Source: Marinobacter sp. LA51 (GTDB lineage: Bacteria; Pseudomonadota; Gammaproteobacteria; Pseudomonadales; Oleiphilaceae). Taken from it: a stretch of DNA of 64,000 nucleotides. Each line of letters opens with the position of its first letter. Position 1 is the stretch's first letter. Under the pieces are notes generated by a model. That model was not told where the DNA came from. It did not search any database and was given only the letters and a program-made list of their open reading frames with translations. Shown here one piece after another: positions 26,309 through 36,042 of this stretch. The DNA lies in NCBI RefSeq assembly GCF_030297175.1, contig NZ_AP028070.1, forward strand, positions 2,728,001-2,792,000, in the 5' to 3' direction. Made by a program: the position numbers and the translations under genes.

Positions 26309-27583
26309 TTATTGTTGAACGCGCAACAGCAGGTTCGGAGAACCGGCCTTGATGCCCGACAGCACGTTGGACGTGGTTTTCTGCACCAGCGCCTCGTGAA
26401 CGGCAGCCGGAGTCAGCTGGCCATCCGCGGCCAGCAGCAAGGCGGCGTTACCGGCAACATGGGGCGACGCCATTGAGGTGCCACTGATGGTGTTCGTCTG
26501 GTTGTCACTCTGATACCAGGCCGCCGTAATGTTAGAGCCCGGGGCGAACAGGTCCAGGCAGCTGCCGTGGTTGGAAAACGAGGAGCGCTCGTCATTGGCA
26601 GTGGTGCTGCCCACCGTGACGGCCGCAGCGACCCGGTTCGGAGAACCGCTGCAGGCGTCCGCATCATCGTTACCGGCGGCGACCACGAAGGTCACGCCGC
26701 TTTCAATGGCGCCACGCACGGCGTTGTCCAGCGCATCCGAATTGCCACCACCCAGGGACATGTTGGCAACGGCTGGGGCTTCATGGTTTTCGGCAACCCA
26801 GTCCACACCAGCAATCACGTCAGAGTTACTGCCGGCGCCGGCACAGTTCAGTACCCGGACTGGGGCGACAGCAGCGTTCTTGGCAATACCGTACTCGGTG
26901 CCCACAGCGGTACTGGACACGTGGGTGCCGTGGCCATTGCAGTCAGACGTATCCTCCGGATCGCTGGCCTCAGCGCCCAACAAACCGAACAGGGGCAGCC
27001 CCAGGCCACCGGCACCGGCGAAGTTGCGGCCCTCGCTCACGCGCCCGGTAAATTCTGTGTGCGAGTCTCTCAGACCAGTATCAATCACGTACACGGTCAC
27101 GCCGTCACCCGCATTAGCGGGATAGGCGTAGCGATCATTCAGTGGCAGGAAGGCCTGGTCTACGCGATCCAGTCCCCAGGTGGCACCCTGCTGGGTTTCG
27201 GACGCCAGAATCACGCGGTCCGGCTCAACCGCTTGAACGCCCGGCATTGAGGTCAGCAATGCCGCCTGGCTTTCAGACAACGCAACAGCGGCGCCGGTCA
27301 TGGCGGTATCGTAAAGGTGCAGCAACTCCCCGCCACCGGTTGCAGTCAGTAATTGCTGTACGGCGGTTTCGAGGCTGGAGGTATTGAGTAGTGTCGGCAA
27401 AGCCGGGTCCAGGGTCAGGATGAAGCGCCCGGGAATCACGTCGCCAGCGGACGCAGCAGCGCCCGGTGCTTCAGTTTGGCCGAGGAGCGGTCCGGCCAGA
27501 TCAGACAATGGCCCAGCATGGGCAAGTGGCGCGGCGGCAAGCGTGATTGCGAACGGAGCGGCAATCCATAAGGTTTTAGTCAC
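26309..27583 (-). CDS. Secreted S8-family subtilisin-like serine peptidase
   Basis: 424 residues: signal peptide (about 1-23, ending A-H-A), an I9-type inhibitor propeptide (about 48-125) and a proteinase K-like catalytic domain. The triad is visible as D168 (V-I-D-T-G), H218 (N-G-H-G-T-H) and S370 (G-T-S-M-A-S-P-H), with the oxyanion asparagine in A-A-G-N near 305. Four or more cysteines in the mature domain suggest disulfides, usual in exported marine subtilases. Likely secreted to degrade protein outside the cell. Confidence 0.92.
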   Translation of the reverse strand: MTKTLWIAAPFAITLAAAPLAHAGPLSDLAGPLLGQTEAPGAAASAGDVIPGRFILTLDPALPTLLNTSSLETAVQQLLTATGGGELLHLYDTAMTGAAVALSESQAALLTSMPGVQAVEPDRVILASETQQGATWGLDRVDQAFLPLNDRYAYPANAGDGVTVYVIDTGLRDSHTEFTGRVSEGRNFAGAGGLGLPLFGLLGAEASDPEDTSDCNGHGTHVSSTAVGTEYGIAKNAAVAPVRVLNCAGAGSNSDVIAGVDWVAENHEAPAVANMSLGGGNSDALDNAVRGAIESGVTFVVAAGNDDADACSGSPNRVAAAVTVGSTTANDERSSFSNHGSCLDLFAPGSNITAAWYQSDNQTNTISGTSMASPHVAGNAALLLAADGQLTPAAVHEALVQKTTSNVLSGIKAGSPNLLLRVQQ

Positions 27584-27824
27584 GGGGCAAACTCCTTACT
27601 CGTTGATTCTTGTCATTAGGGTCACCAGTGCGCGTTTTGCACGCGACTGTGCATCCACGTTGGCACCCCAGGTTACGAAAATCACGGAAATCGCCTTAAA
27701 TTAGTTCCATATTTCAATAATTTAATCGGCTGTTCATGAAGTCGCCCTTGAGAATTGGACACCTCCCACCATGTAATAGTCAGGCGCCGAGCGCGTCTGA
27801 ACGTTCATCGAAAAGGAGTTATTT
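27584..27824. other. Divergent intergenic region
   Basis: 241 bases between the subtilase gene and the coiled-coil gene. It is AT-rich around 27690-27740, as a promoter region should be. I see no repeat, RNA structure or further gene in it. Confidence 0.4.
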
Positions 27825-28106
27825 ATGTCTTTGAAGGAATCACTGCAGCACAAACTGGAAACCCAGACCGATCACTGGAGCAAACAGGTTGAGAGTCTAA
27901 GGGCACAAGCTGAAGAAAAGATGGCCAAAGCCAAAGATGAACAATCCGAGGCGGAAGTACAGCGGGAATTCTCGGAGAAAATCCAAGCCCTTGAAGCTCA
28001 GATCGATACCGCCAAGAGCAAACTGAATGAAGTAAAAGAGTCCAGTGCTGACCAGCTGGACAGCCTGAAGCAGCGTATCGACGACTGGCTGCCCGGCAAG
28101 AACTGA
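27825..28106 (+). CDS. Small coiled-coil protein
   Basis: 93 residues, almost entirely helical and highly charged, with heptad-like spacing of leucine and alanine from residue 3 to about 85 (K-L-E-T-Q, A-E-E-K-M-A-K-A, I-Q-A-L-E-A-Q-I). No signal peptide. A strong AAGGAG stands before the ATG, and an intrinsic terminator follows, so it is a real monocistronic gene. Its look recalls small cytoplasmic coiled-coil stress proteins, but no function can be assigned. Confidence 0.75.
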   Translation: MSLKESLQHKLETQTDHWSKQVESLRAQAEEKMAKAKDEQSEAEVQREFSEKIQALEAQIDTAKSKLNEVKESSADQLDSLKQRIDDWLPGKN

Positions 28107-28140
28107 TGCCCCGAGCCCTCAGGTTTAAGCGAAAGGCATT

Positions 28141-28176
28141 AAAAAAGGCTTCGGTTTAATACCGAAGCCTTTTTTT
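28141..28176 (+). terminator. Bidirectional intrinsic terminator
   Basis: Stem GGCTTCGGT (28147-28155) with ACCGAAGCC (28161-28169), TTAAT loop, flanked by an A run and a T run. Terminates the coiled-coil gene and, on the other strand, the OmpA-like lipoprotein gene. Confidence 0.88.
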
Positions 28177-28212
28177 GGTTAACCGAACATCTACTGTCCG
28201 ATCACTGACTAT

Positions 28213-28869
28213 TTACTGCATCGGCACCAGCGTCAGCTCAACCCGGCGGTTCTGCTCACGCCCGGCGGCACTGTCATTGGAAGCCAGCGGGTAGCGCTCA
28301 CCATAACCCACGGCGCGGGTACGCTTGGGTGCAATGTTCTGATTCAACAGGAAATCGCGAACGGAACCTGCGCGCTGCTCACTCAGCAGCTGGTTATAGC
28401 TCTGGGAACCGGAACTGTCGGTATGACCTTCAATCTGGATGATGGTCTTGTCGAATTCCTTCAGGACCAGGCCAACCGATTCCAGCGTGCCGCTGAACGA
28501 CGGCTTGATGGACGACTGGTTGAGATCAAAGGTGATGTTGCCAGGCATGATCAGTTCAATCTGGTCACCATTACGGACAACGCGGACACCCGAACCTTCC
28601 AGCTTCCGGCGCAGCTGTGCTTCCTGCTTGTCCATGTAGTAACCGATACCACCGCCAATGGCCGCGCCACTGGCTGCACCGATCAGCGCGCCCTTACCAC
28701 GGTCGCTTTTGCTAGAGGTCGCCGCGCCAACAGCCGCACCGCCCAGAGCACCAATAATACTACCCTTGGTGGCACTGGAGGTCTTTTCTTCACCGGTGTA
28801 CGGGTCGTAAGTCATGCAACCGCCAAGTCCTACGGTTGCCACCGCGAAAGCAAGAATCGTTTTTTTCAC
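28213..28869 (-). CDS. OmpA-family outer-membrane lipoprotein with glycine zipper (YiaD-like)
   Basis: 218 residues from a GTG at 28869, chosen because AGGAG stands six bases upstream. The longer frame to 28992 has no such site and would hide the signal peptide. A lipobox-like L-G-G-C ends the signal. A glycine-zipper region (about 35-90, repeated G-A-L-I-G-A-A-S-G-A-A-I-G-G-G) precedes a C-terminal OmpA domain (about 105-215) with peptidoglycan-binding G-H-T-D-S-S-G and N-R-R-V-E. Probably anchors the outer membrane to the wall. It lies 19 bases after the esterase gene on the same strand. Confidence 0.85.
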   Translation of the reverse strand: MKKTILAFAVATVGLGGCMTYDPYTGEEKTSSATKGSIIGALGGAAVGAATSSKSDRGKGALIGAASGAAIGGGIGYYMDKQEAQLRRKLEGSGVRVVRNGDQIELIMPGNITFDLNQSSIKPSFSGTLESVGLVLKEFDKTIIQIEGHTDSSGSQSYNQLLSEQRAGSVRDFLLNQNIAPKRTRAVGYGERYPLASNDSAAGREQNRRVELTLVPMQ

Positions 28870-28888
28870 AACTATCTCCTGTGCTCTT

Positions 28889-29920
28889 TCATTTGCGGCC
28901 AGCTGCGTTTTTGCCAGCAGTCTGCACCGACGGGTTCGAAAATGTGTCAATGATGGTATTGAATACGGTCGCTTGCAGATCCTGGGCTTCATTCACCAGG
29001 TGATGGCGTCCGTCCGGGATTCTCAGCTCCTCTACCGACGAGAATTTATTGCGGATAATCCGCAGATTGTGCTCCCAATCCACTGTCAGATCCTTCTCTC
29101 CCTGCACCACGGTCACCGGAAAATCCACCGGTCGTGCAGATTCGATATGGGGCACCCAGCTGCGCAAAGCGCCCACCCAGTCTACATGCACCGCCCGCGC
29201 CTGCAGTGGGTCGTGCTCACGCAGGAACCGCAGGAACCGCGAGTTTCCGCTGTTCGCGGAAAAGGCCCTCCGCCAGCGCGTGAGGAAAGGCTTCATCAGG
29301 CTGTGCAGCACCTTCGCTCCCAGCCAGCCCACGGGACGCACCAGCGGTGCCAGCAATACCACCTTCCGGAAGGCAGACGTTCCCTGACTATGACCATTAG
29401 ACAGCAAGTAATCGATAAGGATCGCCCCACCGGTACTCTGCCCAACCGCAAACCAGGGTTGGCGGATTCTCGGCTGCACATGAGCCATTACATCCGACAG
29501 CACACCCTGGTATTCGATGAAGCTGCCAATGGCGGCTGGCGTCCCACTGGACAACCCATGGCCCGGCTGATCATACGCCAGCACGTCAAATCCGGCACCC
29601 AGGCACCGATCGATGAGCTGGCTGTACAGCCCGACATGGTCAAAGTAACCATGCAGAATGAACACCGTGCCCCGCGGGCTAAACGACTCAGGCAACTGGT
29701 AATAGTGCACCATGACCTGATGGCGTCCCGCCTCTACGTACCCCTGGTGGTAGACCACTTCGGGGTGTTCGACCCACAGGTCCAGACCGTAAAAGCGGCA
29801 GTAGGCGACCATCTGGTCGCTCAACTTCCTTGGAGTCGCAGGATCAAAAGCTTCCAGCCGATCTAGCAGCGAATGCCTGTCCCAATCCGGAATTTCTATG
29901 GTATCTGTTTTCCAGTACAC
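28889..29920 (-). CDS. Alpha/beta hydrolase (monoacylglycerol lipase / S33-like)
   Basis: 343 residues with oxyanion H-G-Y near residue 90, nucleophile S162 in G-Q-S-T-G-G, an aspartate in the E-K-D-L-T segment near 278 and a histidine in G-R-H-H-L near 308. No signal peptide, so cytoplasmic or loosely membrane-bound. The overall layout resembles the serine aminopeptidase S33/lysophospholipase group. It is upstream of the OmpA lipoprotein gene in the same direction. Confidence 0.8.
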   Translation of the reverse strand: MYWKTDTIEIPDWDRHSLLDRLEAFDPATPRKLSDQMVAYCRFYGLDLWVEHPEVVYHQGYVEAGRHQVMVHYYQLPESFSPRGTVFILHGYFDHVGLYSQLIDRCLGAGFDVLAYDQPGHGLSSGTPAAIGSFIEYQGVLSDVMAHVQPRIRQPWFAVGQSTGGAILIDYLLSNGHSQGTSAFRKVVLLAPLVRPVGWLGAKVLHSLMKPFLTRWRRAFSANSGNSRFLRFLREHDPLQARAVHVDWVGALRSWVPHIESARPVDFPVTVVQGEKDLTVDWEHNLRIIRNKFSSVEELRIPDGRHHLVNEAQDLQATVFNTIIDTFSNPSVQTAGKNAAGRK

Positions 29921-29999
29921 GTAGAGTTAAACGCCTGTCATGATTGATTAATAAGCTGTTTGATCTGCAATCCTAACGCATAGCGGGGGTAGAACACAG

Positions 30000-30893
30000 A
30001 TGCTGCAACACCTTCTTGAGACGGGCCTGCGCCAGACCATGCGCCGATTGGTACGCCCGGTGCTTCACCCGGCGGTGCCAGTGCAGCTTCAACGCACCCT
30101 CACCCGTCAGGCCTATCGCAGCTCCGTGCCACCGCGAGGTTGCCGCTTTGAACAAGACTCCATCGGCGGCCTGCCCGTCACCCGGACCCTGTTTGGTGAC
30201 ACCAGCCAGGGCGTCTTACTGTATCTGCACGGCGGTGGATTTATTATCGGTTCTGCTGCCACCCACCGTGGCCTTACCGGCCACCTGGCCAAGGCCAGCG
30301 GCTGCAGCGTAATCACGCCCGACTACCGGCTAGCGCCGGAACACCCCTTCCCGGCCGCTCTCGACGACGCCGAGGCGGTGTACTCGGCCCTGCTGGAACA
30401 GGGCGTCCCCCCGGAGCAGGTTGCCGTAGCCGGGGATTCCGCAGGCGGCGGGCTAACCGTTGCACTGGCCATGCGGCTCAGAGACCGGCAGCTGCCATTG
30501 CCGTCATCACTGACCGTGTTCTCGCCCTGGGTCGACCTGACCCAGCAACACCTGTATGCCCCGGAAATCGAACCCGTACTGCAGCCCCGCTGGACCGGAA
30601 AAGCGGCCAAACTGTACAGCGGGAGTGAGGCCCTGACCAACCCGCTGATCTCACCGGTTTACGGTGACCTGTCAGGCCTGCCACCGCTTCTGATCCAGGC
30701 CGGTAGCGAGGAAATGCTGCTCAACGATGCCGAGCGACTTGCCGCAGCAGCACAACGGGACGACGTGCCGACAACCCTGGAAATCTTCAACAGCCTCTGG
30801 CACGTGTTCCAGATCCACAGTGGCCAACTCGACCGGGCGACCGACGCGGTGGCCGGTGCCGGGGCGCACATCAAACGTCATCTGGCAGTTTGA
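30000..30893 (+). CDS. HSL-family alpha/beta hydrolase (esterase)
   Basis: 297 residues, hormone-sensitive-lipase family esterase (abhydrolase_3): oxyanion H-G-G-G at 77-80, nucleophile S147 in G-D-S-A-G-G-G, a late aspartate and a C-terminal histidine in W-H-V-F. Expected substrates are short to medium acyl esters. The last 23 bases overlap the end of the convergent GIY-YIG gene. Confidence 0.87.
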   Translation: MLQHLLETGLRQTMRRLVRPVLHPAVPVQLQRTLTRQAYRSSVPPRGCRFEQDSIGGLPVTRTLFGDTSQGVLLYLHGGGFIIGSAATHRGLTGHLAKASGCSVITPDYRLAPEHPFPAALDDAEAVYSALLEQGVPPEQVAVAGDSAGGGLTVALAMRLRDRQLPLPSSLTVFSPWVDLTQQHLYAPEIEPVLQPRWTGKAAKLYSGSEALTNPLISPVYGDLSGLPPLLIQAGSEEMLLNDAERLAAAAQRDDVPTTLEIFNSLWHVFQIHSGQLDRATDAVAGAGAHIKRHLAV

Positions 30894-31149
30894 GCCGGCC
30901 ATTAACCAACGCCTCCTTGCGCGCCCGCGTCCACTGCTTGATGTGCCATTCCAGGCGGGATGCCCGGCTGCGATCACCAACCGGTGCGTGGAATACCAGG
31001 ATGAGTGGTCCCTTACCCCGCAGACTGCGCGCGCCTTTCGGTGCGCCGGCCTGGTGTTCGGAAAACCGGCGCTCCACATCGGTAGTGATGCCGGTATACA
31101 GTGCACCCCGGGCCGTCCGGACCATGTAGACAAACCACTCAGGAGCCAT
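30871..31149 (-). CDS. GIY-YIG nuclease-family protein (YhbQ-like)
   Basis: 92 residues from the ATG at 31149; a longer frame to 31251 is probably not used. One GIY-YIG domain fills the protein: V-Y-M-V-R near residue 7, L-Y-T-G-I-T (the GIY/YIG pair), the R-R-F-S-E-H-Q helix and a glutamate-bearing segment near 64. Related to small stand-alone UvrC-N-domain proteins of uncertain DNA-processing role. The start overlaps the end of the DMT transporter gene by 11 bases. Confidence 0.83.
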   Translation of the reverse strand: MAPEWFVYMVRTARGALYTGITTDVERRFSEHQAGAPKGARSLRGKGPLILVFHAPVGDRSRASRLEWHIKQWTRARKEALVNGRLKLPDDV

Positions 31150-32047
31150 GGGCCAGTGCCTGCTCCCGAACCCGCACTTTTTTCTGCTGCAGCCAAAGAC
31201 CCGCGACGATAAGCACCAGCCCAATGTAAGTAGAAGGCAGGATCTGTTCACCCAAAATAAAGTAGATAAAGACCAGGGACAGGAACGGCGAAATGAAAAT
31301 CAGGTTGCTGACCCGGGACGTGTTTTCCGCCTTCTTCATGGCGTAGGACCAGAGCACGAACGCGATCCCCATTTCGAAGACCCCGACATACACGGCCGCG
31401 GCAAAAGCACCGGGACCCGGTAGGTTAAAGCCCACGGTCAACCCGCAAATAAGGACAATCACCGGCAACCCGAACAAGAAATTGAGGAACAGGCCCACCA
31501 CCGGATCCCGGGTGTCCCGGGTTGCGATTATCCAATAGGAGGCCCAGATCACTGTGCTGCCAATGGCCAGTGAGACGCCCAACGGGTCCGAAAAACTGAG
31601 TGATGCCACTGCACCCCGAGTCGCGATCACCACCACCCCGGCGTAACACACCAGTCCGGCAAGGATGTCGGTCTTTCTTAGCCGCTGCCCCAGGAAGGGC
31701 ACGGACAGGTACGCCAGCACCAGGGCCCAAGTGTAGTTCAGCGGCTGCGCCTCCTGGGCTGGCAGGCGATCGAACGCTCCGAACAACACGAAATAATACA
31801 GGCAGGGATTGATCAGCCCCATGCCAAACGACTGGGCGTATTGCCGTCGGCTGAGTGAGAAGACCAGATGCCAACGGCCCTGAATCATCAGGATAATTCC
31901 GATCACCAGCACCGACGAAGTACAGGCAATCAACAGCATCTCAACCGGCGCCAACTCCCGCAGCGCCAGCTTAAAGGCCGTAGCAACGGTGGACCAAAGC
32001 AGGACAGTCGCGAGCCCATATAGCATCGCCTGCTTCTGGTTTGTCAT
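31139..32047 (-). CDS. EamA/DMT-family transporter
   Basis: 302 residues from the ATG at 32047, which has GGAG seven bases upstream. Ten hydrophobic segments in two EamA repeats (about 8-140 and 155-285), with L-L-W-S-T-V-A-T near the start and P-F-L-S-L-V-F-I in the second repeat. Members export amino acids or other small metabolites; the cargo here is unknown. Probably cotranscribed with the GIY-YIG gene that it overlaps. Confidence 0.83.
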   Translation of the reverse strand: MTNQKQAMLYGLATVLLWSTVATAFKLALRELAPVEMLLIACTSSVLVIGIILMIQGRWHLVFSLSRRQYAQSFGMGLINPCLYYFVLFGAFDRLPAQEAQPLNYTWALVLAYLSVPFLGQRLRKTDILAGLVCYAGVVVIATRGAVASLSFSDPLGVSLAIGSTVIWASYWIIATRDTRDPVVGLFLNFLFGLPVIVLICGLTVGFNLPGPGAFAAAVYVGVFEMGIAFVLWSYAMKKAENTSRVSNLIFISPFLSLVFIYFILGEQILPSTYIGLVLIVAGLWLQQKKVRVREQALAHGS

Positions 32048-32142
32048 ACTCTCACTCCGACGGCAGTGGACAGGAAGGCTCCAGTCCAAATGTGTTACTT
32101 TAGCGGCAATTAAACATTCACCCCGGCTCTGGAGAACGGGAT

Positions 32143-33240
32143 ATGCGCATCACCGGCCACTGGCTTCCCTTCCTGGCAATCGTGCTGCTCTCCATGGCCG
32201 GCTGTTCTGAGAGTGAGCCCACGTCATCGGGTAATATGACACCGGAAACCGCGCCTCCAGAATACCCGGTCACCTGGCGCTTCGCCCTGGAAGAAATTGA
32301 GGGCAGTGTACAACACGCCTACGCCCGTGCACTAAAAGAGAGTATTGAAGAACGCTCGGATGGCAGAATCCTGCTGGATATCTTTCCTTACGGCTCCCTG
32401 GGTACCTCGGCACAGCTGACTGAGCTGGCCAAGAACGGCTCGGTACAACTGGCGTTCGCCTCCCCCGGGCACCTGGCTAACCAGATTCCTGAAGTGGGTG
32501 TCTTCACCCTGCACTACCTGCTGTCCGACGATGGCAACGTGAATCGCCAGCTACTGGCCAGCCCTGAGCTTCTGGCCATGTTCGAAACACCCTACGCCAG
32601 CCGCAACCTGAAACTGCTGGCGTTCGTGCCGGAAGGCTGGATGGCCTGGACCGCCAACAAACCCCTGCGGTCACCGGCGGACTTCCAGGACCTGCGCATC
32701 CGAACCATGACCTCTGATATGGCTGCAGCCAGCTACCGCGCCTATGGCGCGCAACCCGAGCAAACCCCATTCTCCCAGGTCTACACCGATCTTCAGCTGC
32801 GCAAAATTGACGCTCAGGCCAACCCTGTTTTCGCGATTGAGGAAATGGAGTTCTACGAGGTGCAGAGTACCCTGACCATTGCCCGCCCGACCCAGTTCAT
32901 TGCGTCACTGGTCACCAATCGGGATTGGTACCAGGCATTGCCGGAAAAGCAGCAGCAGTGGCTCGACCGAGCCCTGAAAGAGGTCGCCGAAATTGCCTGG
33001 CGCACCCAGGAACACCTGAACCAGGCACGCCTGAAAACCATGCTGGAAGGTCGTCAGCTCAAGGTGGTTGAGCTTTCCGAAGAAGAACGGGCGGTCTTTG
33101 CGCAAGCCAGCCAGCCTGTCCGCCAAGCCTACATCAACGCAACCGGCGAGCGGGGCACCGAGATCCTGAAACGCGTCCGGCAGTTGATCGAGACTCTGGA
33201 GAACCAGGCATCCGAGTCAGTGAGCAAGAACGGGGGCTAA
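32143..33240 (+). CDS. TRAP substrate-binding protein DctP, lipoprotein type
   Basis: 365 residues. A signal with lipobox L-S-M-A-G-C shows membrane anchoring, unusual for DctP proteins, which are mostly free in the periplasm. The mature part has the DctP fold: W-R-F-A near residue 45, F-P-Y-G-S-L-G near 80, G-W-M-A-W near 165 and the carboxylate-binding arginine in R-I-R-T near 182. No TRAP permease is adjacent: an exporter gene is upstream and rlmJ is convergent, only 2 bases away. Confidence 0.83.
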   Translation: MRITGHWLPFLAIVLLSMAGCSESEPTSSGNMTPETAPPEYPVTWRFALEEIEGSVQHAYARALKESIEERSDGRILLDIFPYGSLGTSAQLTELAKNGSVQLAFASPGHLANQIPEVGVFTLHYLLSDDGNVNRQLLASPELLAMFETPYASRNLKLLAFVPEGWMAWTANKPLRSPADFQDLRIRTMTSDMAAASYRAYGAQPEQTPFSQVYTDLQLRKIDAQANPVFAIEEMEFYEVQSTLTIARPTQFIASLVTNRDWYQALPEKQQQWLDRALKEVAEIAWRTQEHLNQARLKTMLEGRQLKVVELSEEERAVFAQASQPVRQAYINATGERGTEILKRVRQLIETLENQASESVSKNGG

Positions 33241-33242
33241 CA

Positions 33243-34085
33243 CTACTCGGGCACCAGCCAGTCCATTTGGTGACTGACACCGAGGCCTTCCCGGCCCTCA
33301 TTTACGTCGCCGATCATCGCCATCAGGCGCTCATCGAAGCCCCAGGGCGGGTTAACCACCAACATACCGGAGCCGGTCATGCCGCGCTCCGGCGGCTGTT
33401 CGAGATGAACCTCACTTCGCAACACTTTCCGGACTGAACCCTGTCGCACTGCATCGAGCAATTCCTGCTGGAGCCCACTGGTCAGAATGGGGTACCAGAT
33501 AAGATAGACGCCGTGACGGCATTTCTGCCAAGCCTTTTGCAATGCTGTCGCGACATCCGCGTAATCGGATTTAATCTCATAAGACGGATCGATCAGAACC
33601 AGCAACCGTGGCTGCCGGGGAGGAAGTTGATTGAGCATGCCTGACAGGCCATCGGACTTCACCACCCGAATTTTCGGAGACGATGCCCAGTCAGACAGTC
33701 GCTCACTTTCCGTTGGGTGCAGTTCAAAGGTAACCAGTGAATCATCGTCCCGCAAAAAATGACGAAACCAGGCCGGCGATCCGGGGTAATGCCTGAGCTG
33801 GCCTGTCGTTCCGTTCAGGCCGGCCAGAACATTGAGCACTGGTTGCCAGTCCGATGAATTGAGGCGTTCACGCGCTGCCCAGAGCTTTTGTATACCGCTA
33901 TCCGCTTCACCGGTTTTTCGGGCCCGCTCGCTACCAAGATCATAGACTGCACTGCCAGCGTGGGTATCCATGAAGGCAATCCCGGACTTCTTGGATTGCA
34001 TCATGGTGACGGCGAGCGCCAAAGCCGAGTGCTTCTGAACGTCGGCAAAATTGCCAGCGTGAAAGGCATGAAGATAACTGAGCAT
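33243..34085 (-). CDS. rlmJ: 23S rRNA (adenine2030-N6)-methyltransferase
   Basis: 280 residues, typical RlmJ length. The N-terminus M-L-S-Y-L-H-A-F-H-A-G-N-F-A-D is diagnostic. The catalytic D-P-P-Y motif reads D-P-S-Y (I-D-P-S-Y-E near residue 166), as in related gammaproteobacteria. Uses S-adenosylmethionine to methylate A2030 of 23S rRNA. Convergent with the DctP gene. Confidence 0.93.
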   Translation of the reverse strand: MLSYLHAFHAGNFADVQKHSALALAVTMMQSKKSGIAFMDTHAGSAVYDLGSERARKTGEADSGIQKLWAARERLNSSDWQPVLNVLAGLNGTTGQLRHYPGSPAWFRHFLRDDDSLVTFELHPTESERLSDWASSPKIRVVKSDGLSGMLNQLPPRQPRLLVLIDPSYEIKSDYADVATALQKAWQKCRHGVYLIWYPILTSGLQQELLDAVRQGSVRKVLRSEVHLEQPPERGMTGSGMLVVNPPWGFDERLMAMIGDVNEGREGLGVSHQMDWLVPE

Positions 34086-34264
34086 AGATCGGTTCCCTGT
34101 TTCAGGCGCCCATTAGGCACCAAGCAAAAACGTCAGGCAAGCGAGTAGCCCTGGGATGAACCTGGCTACTTTTGGTCTGTGCACGCCACCACAACGTACA
34201 TCGAGGTTCAGGGGTATTTTAAGTACTGGTATCCTTGCCGCTCACTTGCCCCGAGGACATCGGT

Positions 34265-35578
34265 TTGCCCAAGCAGAACTCTGACACTCTTGACCAACTT
34301 TACAGCCTGATTGCCAATGAGGAAGAGGCACGGGTTTGTAAAGACATCCCCGCCGAAGCCTGTCGGGAAGTACCCCGTAACTTCTTTCTGATTCTTGCGA
34401 GCAATGTGCTGACCAAGCTCGGTGATCTGCTGACCAGCCCCAAAACCGTGCTTGCCTGGTTAATGAGTGCCGTCGGCGCGCCGGCGTTGGTGGCTTGGCT
34501 GGTCCCCATTCGGGAATCCGGCTCCATGGTTCCGCAGATGGTGATCGGGGCCTGGGTCCGGCAAAAGGCGGTTCGCAAGTGGTTCTGGACACTCGGCAGT
34601 TTTGGCCAGGCCCTCAGTGTCTTAGGCATGGCTGCCAGCGTCTGGTTCCTCGAGGGCTACGCCGCTGGGGGTGGCATCGTAGCCTGCCTGATTGTCTTCT
34701 CCCTTGCCCGCGGTTTCTGTTCGGTATCCATGAAAGATGTTCAGGGCAAGTGCATCCCCAAAACCCGTCGGGGCCGTCTTTCAGGGTTGGCAACCACCCT
34801 CGGGGGTACGGCAACGGTGATCATGACGGTGCTACTGTTCTGGGATCGGGGCGACCCCAGCCTGACCTTCTACAGCACACTGCTCATGCTCGCTGCCAGC
34901 CTGTGGGTCATCGCCGGATTCCTGTTTGCCGGTGTGGACGAATACGCAGGTGAAACCGGTGGCGGTGGCAACGCCCTCAAGGATGCAGTGCGAAGCCTCT
35001 CTCTGCTGCGCGATGACGCGCCCTTCCGCCACTTTGTAATCACCCGGGCCCTGTTGCTGTGTTCAGCCCTGGCGGCCCCCTATTTTGTCGTGCTCGCCCA
35101 GAAGGAATCCGATATTGGCTGGATGCTGGGTGTTTTCCTGCTGGCGAGCAGCCTGGCCAGCTCAGTGAGTGCGAGCTTCTGGGGCTGGATGGCCGACACC
35201 TCAAGCCGGCGGGTGATGATCCGGGGCGCGGCCATGGCCAGTGGCGTGTGCCTGGCGGTCGGCATCAGCACGCTCGTCCTTGGAACCGACTTCGCCGGTG
35301 TCTGGTTCTATCCCATCGCTTTCTTCTGCCTGAGCATTGCCCACGCCGGTGTCCGGCTGGGCCGGAAAACCTACCTGGTGGACATGGCTGGTGGTAACAA
35401 GCGCACCGACTACACTTCGGTCAGCAATTCCGTCATAGGCGTTCTTTTGCTGGTGACTGGAGGCCTCACCGCCGTCGTATCGCTTGTGTCAGAGGTGGCG
35501 GTGATTCTGGTGCTCGGTCTGATGGGGTTTGCAGGCATGGTCAGCGCCATAAAATTAGAGGAGGTAACGGACGATTGA
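34265..35578 (+). CDS. MFS-type membrane transporter
   Basis: About 437 residues with roughly 12 membrane segments and a polar N-terminal region of about 45 residues. The start is uncertain. A TTG at 34265 has GAGGA seven bases upstream and is preferred over a TTG at 34235; no ATG is near. The fold and the short D-T-S-S-R-R loop between segments 8 and 9 suit the major facilitator superfamily. The cargo is unknown. Confidence 0.65.
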   Translation: MPKQNSDTLDQLYSLIANEEEARVCKDIPAEACREVPRNFFLILASNVLTKLGDLLTSPKTVLAWLMSAVGAPALVAWLVPIRESGSMVPQMVIGAWVRQKAVRKWFWTLGSFGQALSVLGMAASVWFLEGYAAGGGIVACLIVFSLARGFCSVSMKDVQGKCIPKTRRGRLSGLATTLGGTATVIMTVLLFWDRGDPSLTFYSTLLMLAASLWVIAGFLFAGVDEYAGETGGGGNALKDAVRSLSLLRDDAPFRHFVITRALLLCSALAAPYFVVLAQKESDIGWMLGVFLLASSLASSVSASFWGWMADTSSRRVMIRGAAMASGVCLAVGISTLVLGTDFAGVWFYPIAFFCLSIAHAGVRLGRKTYLVDMAGGNKRTDYTSVSNSVIGVLLLVTGGLTAVVSLVSEVAVILVLGLMGFAGMVSAIKLEEVTDD

Positions 35579-35588
35579 CCTTTATTTT

Positions 35589-35604
35589 TGTGACAGATGT
35601 CACA
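35589..35604. promoter_or_regulatory. CRP/Vfr-type binding site
   Basis: TGTGACAGATGTCACA is an exact TGTGA-N6-TCACA palindrome, the consensus for CRP of enterics and Vfr of Pseudomonas. It lies 145 bases before the small gene at 35749 and 11 bases after the MFS gene stop. The half-site match is complete and the flanks are AT-rich. The target gene is probably the downstream small operon, but no clear -10/-35 could be assigned. Confidence 0.6.
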
Positions 35605-35748
35605 TTTATCAATGTTTTTGGAACCAAAGTGCGTCATCTTACGTGATGTAACACATCCGCTGCCACGGAGCTGGGTAACGGGCTAAAACATAAAGGACCG
35701 GTTGTTCCACTGCGTAGCCACACACATCAGCTACAGAGAGGCAGAGAA

Positions 35749-36042
35749 ATGCGAACAGGTACATCAATTCCCAGCGAACATCGTGGTCGTTTACTGCATA
35801 CCGTATATGGCTGGTACGCCCTTACCCGTGAACAGGCAGACCTCGGCCCCTTCGACACAGCCGAAAAAGCTTCCCGTGCGCTCACCCGGCACATTCATAT
35901 CTACAGAGGCCTGAACAACCGTAACCCGGAGGATCAGGCACGCATGCACCTTCACGACACCGAGCACTGCGAGAGAAACAACTGCGCTCTGTGTGTCGAG
36001 GCCAAAGTGGCCCAGCACTCTATGATGCTGGTTGCGGTATGA
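35749..36042 (+). CDS. Small protein, DUF6316-like
   Basis: 97 residues, no signal peptide. The G-W-Y-A-L-T-R-E and L-G-P-F-D-T-A-E-K-A segments recall the DUF6316 family. A second part has C-E-R-N-N-C-A-L-C, a cysteine cluster with a nearby D-T-E-H-C, which could bind metal. AGAGAGGCAGAGAA precedes the ATG. The stop overlaps the start of a 42-residue membrane protein (ATGA), so the two are translationally coupled. Function unknown. Confidence 0.65.
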   Translation: MRTGTSIPSEHRGRLLHTVYGWYALTREQADLGPFDTAEKASRALTRHIHIYRGLNNRNPEDQARMHLHDTEHCERNNCALCVEAKVAQHSMMLVAV

